Assembly (NCBI GenBank): GCA_021770785.1 | Contig: JAETQH010000028.1 | Location: 1 to 55,716, forward strand | DNA length: 55,716 bases | Source of the DNA: Lachnospiraceae bacterium | GTDB taxonomy: Bacteria; Bacillota; Clostridia; Lachnospirales; Lachnospiraceae | Direction: 5' to 3' | Shown: positions 31,640 through 40,323 of the stretch, one piece after another | Numbering within the stretch: position 1 is the stretch's first letter | Layout: each line of letters begins with the position of its first letter | Notes under the pieces: model-generated | The model's input: the letters and a program-made list of their open reading frames with translations, nothing else | Told to the model about the DNA's origin: nothing | The model's database searches: none | Translations under genes and position numbers: made by a program

Positions 31640-32260
31640 ATGATGGATCCTTATCAGGTGCTTGGTATCTCACGGAGTGCCTCTGATGAAGAAATAAAAA
31701 AAGCATATCGTGCCCTGAGCCGGAAGTATCATCCCGATGCCAATGTCAACAATCCCAATCGGGAACAGGCAGAGGAACGGTTCAAGGAAGTGCAGCAGGC
31801 ATACGACCAGATTATGAAGGAGAAGCAGCAGAGCAGCAGCTACAGTTATAACCATGCCGGGGGCTACGGATCCGGCAGCAGCTATAGTCAGGGAGGGGAA
31901 TCACCCCAGATGCAGGCAGCGGCAAATTACATTGCCAACCACTGTTATGCGGAGGCGCTAAATGTGCTGAATAATATTCCTTTTGCAGAGCGCCGTGCAA
32001 GATGGTATTATTACAGCGGTCTGGCAAATCAGGGTGCGGGAAACAATATTGTGGCAAAGGAACATGCGGCGCGGGCAGTGGAAATGGAGCCTAGCAACAT
32101 GGAATACCGCCAGTTTTTGCAACACTTAGAGTACGGAGGTACCTGGTATACCAATATGGGCAGCAGCTATGACCGTCCCTACGCCAGTGCAGGAAACTGG
32201 TGTCTTAGCATGCTGTTTTTGAATATGCTGTGTAACTGCTGTTGCTGCAGGCCTTTTTAG
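31640..32260 (+). CDS. DnaJ-domain protein with Cys-rich C-terminus
   Basis: This 206-residue protein has an N-terminal J domain ([23 protein letters not shown] at about residues 30-32), a Ser/Gly/Tyr-rich linker (about 66-90), a TPR-like helical region ([14 protein letters not shown], then [14 protein letters not shown]) and a hydrophobic Cys-rich end CNCCCC. It would stimulate a DnaK-type Hsp70 ATPase. It lacks the zinc-finger and CTD of full DnaJ. It starts 13 bp after DUF5685, a conserved pairing. The TPR and Cys-rich end suggest membrane or complex association. Confidence 0.85.
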   Translation: MMDPYQVLGISRSASDEEIKKAYRALSRKYHPDANVNNPNREQAEERFKEVQQAYDQIMKEKQQSSSYSYNHAGGYGSGSSYSQGGESPQMQAAANYIANHCYAEALNVLNNIPFAERRARWYYYSGLANQGAGNNIVAKEHAARAVEMEPSNMEYRQFLQHLEYGGTWYTNMGSSYDRPYASAGNWCLSMLFLNMLCNCCCCRPF

Positions 32261-32263
32261 TGT

Positions 32264-32932
32264 GCAGGCAGACGGCGGATATCTGGCGGTGGGGAACATA
32301 TCGTGGTCGGAAAAGCCGGGATTACAGAGACGGTCGGAACAGATGCACCTTAGACGGACGAGACGCAGGGTGAGAATGTCTGGGTTATGAAGTTGGACAA
32401 AAACCTGACTCCTATTTGGAGCAGAACATATGGAAGCAGCAAAAACGATGTTGGCAGCTGTGTTGTCGAAACAGAAAACGGTTTTGTCATTGCTGGGACA
32501 GTAGGTACGATGGACGGGGATGTAACCCCAAAGCCTTATTCCGGGAGTAATGCATGGTTTCTCAAGCTGGATGGGCAGATGGGCGAAAACGTACATCAGC
32601 CGGGCGACGGCACAGGAGGTGTTTCTCCGTCAGCCAAAGGTGGTTCTATCTATCTGCAGGTGGGAGCATACAGCGGTGACAGTTTCCGAATTGATTATGT
32701 CTCTAAGCAGAGAAGCCGTTACGGCAGTTATCAGAATGCGCTTGAACATCTGTATGCTGCCAATGCCGTTACGGGTGAGAACGTATCGGCATCGGAAAGT
32801 CTGCTCTCGGATGCCGATATGGCAGATGAGATGGTGTCATTTTCCCGCGACAAAATTCTTGAACAGGCAAATTTAGCTGTCATGGCTCAGGCAAATACGG
32901 CAAATCAGGCTGTGCTAAGACTATTGACGTAA
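32264..32932 (+). pseudogene. Relic joining a surface-repeat fragment to a flagellin C-terminal domain
   Basis: From 32387 an open frame encodes 181 residues of two unrelated parts. Residues 1-62 (MKLDKNLTPIWSRTYG, GFVIAGTVGTMDGDV, NAWFLKLD) resemble a secreted repeat protein; the repeat continues upstream in broken form (ADGGYLAVGN in another frame, and an in-frame TAG at about 32351). Residues from about 86 (GGSIYLQVGA, then SQRSRYGSYQNALEH-like text, SLLSDADMADEMVSFSRDKILEQANLAVMAQANTANQAVLRLL, given here as key parts DADMADEM and LAQAN-like VMAQAN) are a flagellin C-terminal D0/D1 region. The flagellin N-terminus is missing, so no functional flagellin could form. It ends before a strong terminator. 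Confidence 0.75.
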
Positions 32933-32948
32933 GCTTATTCCGAAAGTA

Positions 32949-32980
32949 ATGGGATGGTGTGAATGCCATCCCATTTTTTT
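32949..32980 (+). terminator. Intrinsic terminator after flagellin relic
   Basis: Nine-bp stem ATGGGATGG / CCATCCCAT with an 8-nt loop followed by seven T. It ends 44 bp before the convergent pyrI stop. Confidence 0.85.
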
Positions 32981-33024
32981 CTTTCGTTATTTGGAAAAAA
33001 TTCTGCTGCCCTTAGGAAGAAAGC

Positions 33025-33462
33025 CTATCGTTTGTTTGGATTGGTGTATTTCTCTTCGCAGTATTTGCAGCGGTAAACCTCTTTTTCCGGGTCGGTCAGA
33101 AGAAAGATCTGGTCTAACTCCTGTTCGATGGAGGTAATGCAACGGGGATTCTTACACCGGATAACGTTTTTGACCTGCTTTGGCAGGTGCAGTTCTTTTT
33201 TGGAGACAATGGAGTTGTCCTGAATGACATTGACGGTGATATTGTGGTCAATGAAGCCTAAAATGTCCAAATCCAAGGCTTCAATGGGGCATTCCACCTT
33301 CAAAATGTCTTTTTTTCCCATTTTATTGCTTCGGGCATTTTTAATAATGGCTACGGAACAGTCTAACTGGTCTAATTTTAAGTCGTGATAAAGCCGCAGG
33401 CTCATGCCCGGCTGAATATGGTCTAATACAAAACCTTCCTGAATTCCACTGATATTTAACAT
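33025..33462 (-). CDS. pyrI: Aspartate carbamoyltransferase regulatory subunit
   Basis: This 145-residue PyrI subunit binds nucleotides through its N-terminal domain and contacts PyrB through a C-terminal zinc domain with CKNPRC and CKYC (four Cys). GGGAG lies 6 nt before the ATG at 33462; an in-frame ATG at 33483 lacks a site. It follows pyrB on the same strand by 89 bp and forms the allosteric ATCase of pyrimidine synthesis. The intergenic gap contains a CCGGAA/TTCCGG hairpin of unknown role. Confidence 0.93.
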   Translation of the reverse strand: MLNISGIQEGFVLDHIQPGMSLRLYHDLKLDQLDCSVAIIKNARSNKMGKKDILKVECPIEALDLDILGFIDHNITVNVIQDNSIVSKKELHLPKQVKNVIRCKNPRCITSIEQELDQIFLLTDPEKEVYRCKYCEEKYTNPNKR

Positions 33463-33551
33463 AGTATTCTCCCTTTCCTTCATCGCCCGTCAGGCACATT
33501 TGTCCGGAAATCCACGTGGACCGGGGCTTCCGGTGCGTCACAGGGCGGCTT

Positions 33552-34472
33552 TTATTCGACAGTAATCTCAAGCAGGGTCAAAATCAGCGCCATGCGCACG
33601 TAGACGCCGTACTGTACCTGCTTGAAATAAGCTGCTCTCGGGTCGTCGTCCACCTCTACGGAAATCTCGTTAACACGGGGAAGCGGGTGAAGCACTAACA
33701 TTTCTTTCTTCGCTAATTCCATTTTTGCTTTTGTTAAAACATAGAAATCCTTTAAGCGGATATAATCTTCCTCGTTAAAGAAACGTTCCTTTTGTACTCT
33801 CGTCATGTAGAGGATATCAAGCTCCGGCATAGCATCCTCTAAACGCTCCACCTCGGTAAAAGGAATGTTGTTAGCCCGGAGCACGTCGTCCCGGATATAG
33901 CTTGGTATCCGCAGCTCCTCCGGTGAAATCAGCACAAAACGAATCCCCGGATAGCGGATTAAAGCATTAATCAGAGAGTGTACGGTACGTCCGAATTTTA
34001 AATCACCGCAGAGTCCGATGGTCATATTGCCCAGATGGCCGCTCAAAGAACGTATGGTAAGTAAATCCGTCAAAGTCTGGGTCGGATGCTGATGACCGCC
34101 GTCTCCGGCATTGATTACGGGAATAAGGGATTTCTGGGAGGCTACAAGAGGTGCACCTTCCTTTGGGTGACGCATGGCACAGATATCTGCGTAGCAGGAA
34201 ATAACTCGAATCGTATCGGAGACGCTCTCTCCTTTGGCTGCGGAACTGGAATCCGCACTGGAAAAACCTAAAACAGAACCGCCAAGGTTTAACATGGCAG
34301 CCTCAAAACTAAGTCTTGTTCTTGTACTTGGCTCATAAAAGCATGTAGCAAGCTTTTTGCCGTCACATGCGTGTGCATACTTTGCTGGGTACTTCTCGAT
34401 ATCATTGGCAAGGTCTAACAGCTTGTCTAACTCATCGACGGAGAAGTCCAATGGGTTCATTAAATGACGCAT
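33552..34472 (-). CDS. pyrB: Aspartate carbamoyltransferase catalytic subunit
   Basis: This 306-residue enzyme condenses carbamoyl phosphate and aspartate, the first committed step of UMP synthesis. The carbamoyl-phosphate motif [16 protein letters not shown] and the loop [17 protein letters not shown] (split as [10 protein letters not shown]) are present, as is MTRVQKERF and [16 protein letters not shown] lies 5 nt before the ATG. Transcription is leftward from a promoter at 34515-34543, with pyrI downstream. No PyrR or UMP-type attenuator was seen in the short leader. Confidence 0.96.
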   Translation of the reverse strand: MRHLMNPLDFSVDELDKLLDLANDIEKYPAKYAHACDGKKLATCFYEPSTRTRLSFEAAMLNLGGSVLGFSSADSSSAAKGESVSDTIRVISCYADICAMRHPKEGAPLVASQKSLIPVINAGDGGHQHPTQTLTDLLTIRSLSGHLGNMTIGLCGDLKFGRTVHSLINALIRYPGIRFVLISPEELRIPSYIRDDVLRANNIPFTEVERLEDAMPELDILYMTRVQKERFFNEEDYIRLKDFYVLTKAKMELAKKEMLVLHPLPRVNEISVEVDDDPRAAYFKQVQYGVYVRMALILTLLEITVE

Positions 34473-34514
34473 ATATTCCTCCTTAAACGATATAGCCGCA
34501 TTGGCATTTTTTCT

Positions 34515-34543
34515 ATCATATAATAACCATTGGACAATTTCAA
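34515..34543 (-). promoter_or_regulatory. pyrBI promoter
   Basis: On the minus strand TTGAAA (complement of 34538-34543), 17-bp spacer and TATGAT (complement of 34515-34520). The leader to pyrB is about 35 nt and holds no terminator. Confidence 0.65.
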
Positions 34544-34587
34544 GACGGAAATTATTTACGTTATATTATGGAAAAACAGGCATATTT

Positions 34588-34983
34588 TCAGATATTTTTG
34601 TCGCGAACAAGAATGCGTTCAAATAATAGCCCGGCTGCCATCCAGAAGGGAGCGTAGTCTAACCGGATGACACCGTTGATGTTTGATTTTGCGTCGCTGT
34701 AATCCCAGGGGCATACGTGGTGTTTTTTTAAGAACATTCCGCTCAGGTACTCAAAGGAAAAAATGCCGACAGTGTAGATTCCGCCCCGGAGCAGGGTGGG
34801 GATTTTTCTCAGAACCTTATACAACGGGGAAATGATGGCTGCCATGCCGTAGATGGGGAACATCCAGAGGGAGGTCTGGCCAATCATTCGTCTGTCATGT
34901 TTTAAAAGAGAGCCTGCGGAGGTAAATAGAATTTCCATGCACCAGCCGGTGAGGCCGCAGACGAGAAAATCTTTTCCTATCAT
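34588..34983 (-). CDS. CmpB-like (putative ABC-transporter type IV) membrane protein
   Basis: This 131-residue membrane protein has about four hydrophobic segments and matches the family often annotated as putative ABC transporter permease (CmpB type): CGLTGWCMEILF, SLWMFPIYGMAAI, YTVGIFSFEYLSG and CPWDYSDA. Function unknown. I place the start at ATG 34983 (AAAGGA 10 nt upstream); a longer frame to 35043 would run into the tandem repeats and probably is not translated. It sits upstream of pyrB in the same direction, 115 bp before its start, but pyrB has its own promoter. Confidence 0.75.
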   Translation of the reverse strand: MIGKDFLVCGLTGWCMEILFTSAGSLLKHDRRMIGQTSLWMFPIYGMAAIISPLYKVLRKIPTLLRGGIYTVGIFSFEYLSGMFLKKHHVCPWDYSDAKSNINGVIRLDYAPFWMAAGLLFERILVRDKNI

Positions 34984-35013
34984 AAGTGTGAAGTCCTTTC
35001 TGAAAAACTGGAT

Positions 35014-35088
35014 GTGTGCTTCAAAACTGAGGGTGTGCTTCAAAACTGAGGGTATGGCAAAAAATTAAGGGTGTATCAAAATTGGGGG
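35014..35088. repeat. 19-bp tandem repeats, four units
   Basis: GTGTGCTTCAAAACTGAGG occurs exactly at 35014-35032 and 35033-35051, then diverged units follow at 35052-35070 and 35071-35088. They lie at the left edge of a palindrome-rich kilobase (34984-36045) that contains no convincing gene. Confidence 0.8.
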
Positions 35089-35108
35089 GCAGTAAATGGG
35101 GGTTGTGA

Positions 35109-35343
35109 GGCATAGCGCACCGGAGGCAGCCTGGTTTGTTCCGATGTCCGGAGATAAGATATTCTAAGAAATCTGCATACAGGTTTGCGGCGGCGGACGT
35201 AACCGGTACAAAGTCGCCCTCCATGGCTCCATTGTACCTCAAACAGACATCGTGTCTGTTTGTTACTGTCATTGAGCAGATTTCTAAGAATATCTAATCT
35301 CCTCCCATAGTCACAAACCAGGCTGCCTCCGGTGCGCTATGCC
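35109..35343. repeat. 235-bp palindromic element
   Basis: Outer arms of 31 bp are perfect inverted repeats (35109-35139 and 35313-35343, ends GGCATAGCGC / GCGCTATGCC). A second pair, AGATATTCT and AGAAATCTGC, lies inside (35151-35176 with 35276-35301), and a 10-bp hairpin CAAACAGACA / TGTCTGTTTG is at 35240-35262. A short leftward frame inside reads MEGDFVPVTSAAANLYADFLEYL, probably an accident of the repeat. No flanking target duplication was found. It could be a mobile or RNA-level repeat. Confidence 0.8.
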
Positions 35344-35475
35344 AATATCATTTACTGGCGAAGAGCTGCTTTTGATACGTTGGCTTAATATTATTTACTA
35401 GCGAAAAGCCGGTTTTTTGAAACACAGAGTTAATATTATTTACTGCGAAGTTCGTGTTTTTGAAACAGTAAGCAG
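35344..35475. repeat. Degenerate 42-45-bp tandem repeats
   Basis: Units beginning AATATTATTTACT start at 35344, 35387 and 35432, and a weaker unit follows near 35474. They share GCGAA and TTTTTGAAAC elements. Their complement resembles the left-side tandem repeats, so they extend the palindrome outward. Confidence 0.65.
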
Positions 35476-35781
35476 CGTTATTCACCCGCAAAATTTTAAG
35501 CAGAGAAACACGGAATAAAGCGTTTAAAATTCTATAATTTAAGTATTTTCAGAATATCTATAAAATATGTGTCGGCAAGAGAGGAAGTTTTAACAAAAAA
35601 AATGGAAGAATATGTTAAAAAATCAGCTTTTGCAAATGCCGGAAATCGAACAGCCTTAAGCCTGCATACATCAAAACAGCATATTTTTAAAAACAGCATA
35701 TTTTTACGACAACGGAAATCCCCTCGACAAGTTACTTATGGAATATTCGCAGGAAGATTTTAGCGGGGACAGCGAATGTCA

Positions 35782-35917
35782 GCTTGGAATAGCAGAGGGT
35801 TCCATACAGACCCTTCCGGGAACGCCGGTGCTTAGCGAGGTCTTTTCGAGCTTAGCATCCGCTGCGATTCCCGGGGAGCGAGAGCGTGTCTGAATGGAAC
35901 CCTCTGCTATTCCAAGC
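35782..35917. repeat. 136-bp palindromic element with 30-bp arms
   Basis: GCTTGGAATAGCAGAGGGTT begins the left arm (35782-35811), matched by the complementary right arm (35888-35917) with one mismatch in 30. The centre also pairs (TTCCGGGAA with TTCCCGG; CTTAGC copies). No gene overlaps convincingly; short frames through it (LGIAEGSIQTLPGTPVLSEV) look like repeat-borne coding accidents. The rest of 35476-36045 shows only AT-rich sequence and the murE promoter. Confidence 0.8.
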
Positions 35918-35989
35918 GTCCACCGCCAACACACCCCCTATACCCCCTTCCCGCAAATATGTAATTTTTCTAAAAAACCCCCCTAAAAC

Positions 35990-36018
35990 TTGTAAAACCT
36001 CCCCATCTGGCATATAAT
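35990..36018 (+). promoter_or_regulatory. murE promoter
   Basis: TTGTAA (35990-35995), 17-bp spacer and TATAAT (36013-36018), with start near 36025 and a leader of only about 21 nt. Confidence 0.75.
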
Positions 36019-36045
36019 GAAAAAAGTGTATTCCAAGGAATCAGA

Positions 36046-37578
36046 ATGCAGTTAAACAGCCTATTACAACATATTTCATACAAAAGCCTACAGGGAAACA
36101 AAGAACTTTTTATCAAAGACATCTCCTACCATTCCCAAAAAGTAACCCAAAGTTCTCTGTTTGTCTGTATCAAAGGTCAGAAAACCGACGGCCACGATTA
36201 CGTACAGCAGGCATTAGAAAAAGGCGCCTCTGCCGTGGTAGTGGAGGAACGCACCCTGTTATCCGCCGGAGGCAAGAATCTCCTTTATACCAAAACAGGA
36301 AGCATCCGCATAGAGGATATCATACATAATTACGGTGCGGCAGTGGTGGTAGTGCAGGATGGCAGAATTGCGTTAGCGGAACTTTCCGCTGCCTTTTTTG
36401 ATTTCCCTGCAAAAAAAATGAAAATGATTGGCATTACCGGAACAAAGGGAAAGACCACCACGGCGTTTCTCGTGGCGGGAATCCTGCGGGAGGCGGGATA
36501 CCGGCCTGGAATGATAGGAACGATATGGATTGACAACGGAAGAGAAACGACGCCCGCAGAACACACCACGCCGGAGAGCTGTGATTTGCAGAGATATTTA
36601 GCGGAGATGGTGGAAAACGGGTGTGACTGCTGTGTGATGGAGGTATCCTCCCAGGGCATAAAGCTGAACCGTACCTTTGGTATCTGGTTTGATATCGGGG
36701 TATTCTTAAATATTGAACCGGACCATATCGGAGCCGGAGAACACGCCTCTTTCCTGGAATATCTTTACTGCAAAAGCAGGCTGCTGCAGCAGTGCACCCT
36801 TGGTATTGTCAACTGGGATGAACCGAAGCTCTCTAAAATACTCCGGGGGCATACCTGCCGTATTGAAAGTTTCTCTAGGCGGGGAGAGGCGGCGGGCAGT
36901 GTTTTAGCGGCAGCGGAGCGCACCTTTTTTTATATGGTAAAGGGGAAACTGTACAGCTGTGTGAAAGCCCGGCTTAAGGGGGAGAGCTTTACCTTTCAGC
37001 TTCAGCTGCCGGGAATGTTTAATGTATCGAATGCCCTTGCGGCGATTGCGGTGGCGTCCCATTTTGATGTGGCGACAGAGCAGATGGAGCGGGCGCTTGT
37101 GAAGCAGGTGGTGCCGGGGCGCTGTGAGAATGTGGGGATTTCAGAAAAATTTGTGTTTCTTATTGATTACGCCCACAATGAAATGAGCCTGCGCAGCCTG
37201 TTAGAGACGCTGCGGGAGTTTAAGCCCAGACGGCTGGTGGTGATTTTCGGGTGCGGCGGTAACCGTTCCAAATTAAGGAGAAACAGGATGGGGGAGACTG
37301 CCGGGCATCTGGCGGATTTTACCATTCTAACTTCTGACAATCCCAGATGGGAGAACCCGGAAGAAATTTTAGATGATATTGAGGAAGGCATCCGGGGGAC
37401 GGGAGGCGCTTACGTCAGAATTGCGGACAGGGCGGAAGCGGCAGCCTATGCGGTGAAGCAGGCAAGGCAGGGAGATATCATTGTGCTGGCAGGAAAAGGG
37501 CATGAGGGATATCAGGAAATTTGCGGCGTCAAATATCCCATGAGCGAACGGGAGCTGATAGAAAATGCAGAAAAGTAA
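36046..37578 (+). CDS. murE: UDP-N-acetylmuramyl-tripeptide synthetase
   Basis: This 510-residue Mur ligase adds the third amino acid to UDP-MurNAc-L-Ala-D-Glu in the cytosol. ATP-binding GTKGKTTT, the substrate-loop HTTPES, carbamate-Lys region and HNEMSLRS are visible. The specificity motif DNPR (TSDNPRWENP) is the one seen in meso-diaminopimelate-adding MurE, so the wall is probably DAP type. AAGGA lies 6 nt before the ATG. priA begins 13 bp after the stop, so they are likely cotranscribed. Other mur genes are not in the window. Confidence 0.94.
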   Translation: MQLNSLLQHISYKSLQGNKELFIKDISYHSQKVTQSSLFVCIKGQKTDGHDYVQQALEKGASAVVVEERTLLSAGGKNLLYTKTGSIRIEDIIHNYGAAVVVVQDGRIALAELSAAFFDFPAKKMKMIGITGTKGKTTTAFLVAGILREAGYRPGMIGTIWIDNGRETTPAEHTTPESCDLQRYLAEMVENGCDCCVMEVSSQGIKLNRTFGIWFDIGVFLNIEPDHIGAGEHASFLEYLYCKSRLLQQCTLGIVNWDEPKLSKILRGHTCRIESFSRRGEAAGSVLAAAERTFFYMVKGKLYSCVKARLKGESFTFQLQLPGMFNVSNALAAIAVASHFDVATEQMERALVKQVVPGRCENVGISEKFVFLIDYAHNEMSLRSLLETLREFKPRRLVVIFGCGGNRSKLRRNRMGETAGHLADFTILTSDNPRWENPEEILDDIEEGIRGTGGAYVRIADRAEAAAYAVKQARQGDIIVLAGKGHEGYQEICGVKYPMSERELIENAEK

Positions 37579-37591
37579 GGGTGAGGAAAAC

Positions 37592-39826
37592 ATGGCAGAA
37601 TATGCGAACATCATTGTGGATATTTCCCATGAAAAATTAGATAAGACATTTCAATACCGGATACCGGAACGCTTAAAGCCTGTGTTGGAGGTGGGAATGC
37701 TGGTTTTGATACCCTTTGGAAAACGGAACATGCAGGGGTATGTGATAGAACTGACTGACCGGCCGGAATATGAAGTGGATAAGATAAAAGAAATCACAGG
37801 GATTGCGGAAAAGGGTGTGGCAATCGAAAGCCAGATGATTGCCTTAGCGGCGTGGATGCGGAAAAATTACGGCGGAACCATGAACCATGCCTTGAAAACG
37901 GTCCTTCCCGTCCGGGAAAAGAAAAAGAAGCTAGAGCAGAAAACCGTGCGTCTCGCCCTACACCCCGTGGAGGCGAAAAACCAGTTGGCAGAGTACGAGA
38001 GAAAACATTCCGTGGCACGGGCGAGATTGCTAGAGGCGCTTCTTGCGGAGGGGGAATTAGACCAGAATGTCATTACCCAGAAACTGAATGTCACAAGCGC
38101 CGTGATCCGCGCCATGGAAGAGGCGGGAGTGGTAAAGATAATCAGGGAACAAAAGTACCGCAATCCGGTGGAGCATTTAGACCAGAGAGGCTATGATAAA
38201 ATACTAAATGACGAACAGCGGCAGGTTGTCTCTGAAATTATCGGTGATTACGACGGGGGAATCAGAACTACCTATCTGTTAAAGGGAGTGACCGGCAGCG
38301 GCAAGACGGAAGTGTATATGGAACTGATTTCCCATGTGTTAGGGCAGGGGCGGCAGGCGATTGTGCTGATACCGGAGATTGCCCTGACTTACCAGACCGT
38401 TATGCGGTTTTACAACCGTTTTGGGGACCGGGTTTCCATTATGAATTCCAGGCTTTCGCCGGGAGAGAGGTATGACCAGTGCCTGCGGGCGAAAAACGGG
38501 GAAATTGACATCATGATTGGCCCCCGTTCTGCGCTGTTTACGCCGTTTCCGGATTTAGGGCTGATTATCATAGACGAGGAACACGAAACCTCCTACAAGA
38601 GTGAAACCGTGCCGAAATATCATGCCAGAGAGACGGCAATCCGGCGGGCGGAAATGGCGGGGGCAAGCGTGGTGCTAGGTTCTGCCACCCCCTCTGTGGA
38701 CAGCTACTATAAGGCGCAGAAGGGAGAATACCGCCTGTTGGAGTTAAAACACCGGGTGCAGGAGAAACCCCTTCCGGCATGTGAGGTGATTGACCTGAGG
38801 GAGGAACTGAGACAGGGGAACCGCTCTATTTTAAGTGAATGTCTGACGGAGCAGATGGAGGACAGATTAAGACGCCGCCAGCAGACCATTCTTTTTATCA
38901 ACCGGAGGGGACTGGCGGGCTTTGTCTCTTGCAGAGCCTGCGGCCATGTGATAAAATGTCCGCATTGCGATGTTTCTTTAAGCCAGCATGACAATGGGAA
39001 AATGATTTGCCATTACTGCGGTTATGAAGAACCGTCGCCAAAGGCATGTCCGGTCTGCGGCTCTAAATATATCAGCGGCTTTAAGGCGGGCACCCAGAAA
39101 ATCGAGCAGGTGGTAAAGCAGCGGTTCCCCCAGGCGAGGGTGCTTCGGATGGATATGGATACCACCAGAAGCAAAGAGGGCCATGAGCAGATTTTATCCG
39201 CCTTTGCCAATCAGGAGGCAGATATTTTGATTGGAACCCAGATGATTGTCAAGGGACACGATTTTCCCAATGTGACCTTAGTGGGGGTGTTAGCGGCGGA
39301 TATGTCGCTGCATGTCAGTGATTTTCACGGGCCGGAGCGTACCTTCCAGCTTTTAACCCAGGCTGCCGGGAGAGCCGGCAGGGGAGAACTGCCGGGAAGC
39401 GTGGTGATACAGACCTATACGCCGGAGCATTACAGCATTCTTGCGGCAAAGCAGCAGGATTATGAGAAGTTTTATGAGCAGGAAATCGAATACCGGAAAA
39501 TGCTGCACTATCCGCCGGTCTCCAATCTGCTGCTGATACTCTGTGCATCTAAGGAGGAACAGTGCGCCTTCGATGCGGCTGCCCTGCTGGCGGCGCAGAT
39601 AGAGGGAAATGAGAAGTGTGAGCGGGAAAAAATCCTTCCCATCGGTCCTGCGGACGCCGCCATTGCGAAGATTTCGGATGTTTACAAAAAGGTCCTGTAT
39701 GTGAAAGCGGAAAATTATCAGATATTGGTGGATATCAAAGACGGACTGGAGGATTTTATGAGGGACGACCGCAGATTTTCCAATGTAACGGTTCAGTTTG
39801 ACTTTAATCCCGCCGATGGTTTTTGA
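37592..39826 (+). CDS. priA: Primosomal protein N' (replication restart helicase)
   Basis: This 744-residue 3'-5' helicase reloads DnaB at collapsed forks. The N-terminal DNA-binding domain starts MAEYANIIVDISHEKLD, Walker A is GVTGSGKTE, Walker B is DEEH, and eight Cys of the zinc domain (CRACGHVIKCPHC ... CHYCGYEEPSPKACPVCG in pieces CRACGH, CPHC, CHYC, CPVC) are present. Length is normal. GAGGAAAAC precedes the ATG at 37592; an ATG at 37565 overlaps murE and lacks a site. def follows after 23 bp. Confidence 0.94.
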   Translation: MAEYANIIVDISHEKLDKTFQYRIPERLKPVLEVGMLVLIPFGKRNMQGYVIELTDRPEYEVDKIKEITGIAEKGVAIESQMIALAAWMRKNYGGTMNHALKTVLPVREKKKKLEQKTVRLALHPVEAKNQLAEYERKHSVARARLLEALLAEGELDQNVITQKLNVTSAVIRAMEEAGVVKIIREQKYRNPVEHLDQRGYDKILNDEQRQVVSEIIGDYDGGIRTTYLLKGVTGSGKTEVYMELISHVLGQGRQAIVLIPEIALTYQTVMRFYNRFGDRVSIMNSRLSPGERYDQCLRAKNGEIDIMIGPRSALFTPFPDLGLIIIDEEHETSYKSETVPKYHARETAIRRAEMAGASVVLGSATPSVDSYYKAQKGEYRLLELKHRVQEKPLPACEVIDLREELRQGNRSILSECLTEQMEDRLRRRQQTILFINRRGLAGFVSCRACGHVIKCPHCDVSLSQHDNGKMICHYCGYEEPSPKACPVCGSKYISGFKAGTQKIEQVVKQRFPQARVLRMDMDTTRSKEGHEQILSAFANQEADILIGTQMIVKGHDFPNVTLVGVLAADMSLHVSDFHGPERTFQLLTQAAGRAGRGELPGSVVIQTYTPEHYSILAAKQQDYEKFYEQEIEYRKMLHYPPVSNLLLILCASKEEQCAFDAAALLAAQIEGNEKCEREKILPIGPADAAIAKISDVYKKVLYVKAENYQILVDIKDGLEDFMRDDRRFSNVTVQFDFNPADGF

Positions 39827-39849
39827 AAATAGGAATGGAGGAAGAGAAA

Positions 39850-40323
39850 ATGGCATTAAGAACAATTAGAATCCAGGGTGATCCTGTGCTTACCAAAGTA
39901 TGCAGGCCGATACCGGAGATGACGCCGAAGATAGAGGAATTAATCGGCGATATGCTGGAAACCATGTATGAGGCAAACGGTGTGGGACTTGCTGCCCCCC
40001 AGGTGGGAATTTTAAAGAGACTGGTGGTAATTGATGTGGGAGACGGTCCGATTGTGATGATAAACCCATCTATTTTAGAGACCTCCGGGGAGCAGACCGG
40101 GGACGAGGGGTGCTTAAGCCTTCCGGGAAAAGCGGGAAACGTCACCAGACCCAATTATGTAAAGGCAAGGGCTTTGGACGAAAACATGGAAGAGTATACC
40201 ATTGAGGGTACGGAGCTTTTGGCAAGAGCCATCTGCCATGAGTTAGACCATCTTGACGGACATATGTATACAGAGAAGGCGGAAGGTCCGATTCATGATG
40301 TAAATTATGAGGAAGAAGCATGA
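39850..40323 (+). CDS. def: Peptide deformylase
   Basis: This 157-residue metalloenzyme removes the formyl group from nascent proteins. The three motifs are GVGLAAPQVG, EGCLSLPG and HELDHLDG, with Cys and two His as metal ligands. GGAGG lies 8 nt before the ATG at 39850. Its TGA overlaps the fmt start in ATGA, so the formylation and deformylation enzymes are translated together. Confidence 0.95.
   Translation: MALRTIRIQGDPVLTKVCRPIPEMTPKIEELIGDMLETMYEANGVGLAAPQVGILKRLVVIDVGDGPIVMINPSILETSGEQTGDEGCLSLPGKAGNVTRPNYVKARALDENMEEYTIEGTELLARAICHELDHLDGHMYTEKAEGPIHDVNYEEEA

Noticed and set aside
35021..35272. Leftward 83-codon frame across the 35.1-kb palindrome
   Set aside because: It lies wholly within inverted and tandem repeats and has no ribosome binding site; its start runs through the hairpin. 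Better explained as repeat-borne.
35569..35763. Rightward 64-codon frame before murE
   Set aside because: No ribosome binding site; low-complexity AT-rich text that runs toward the second palindrome.
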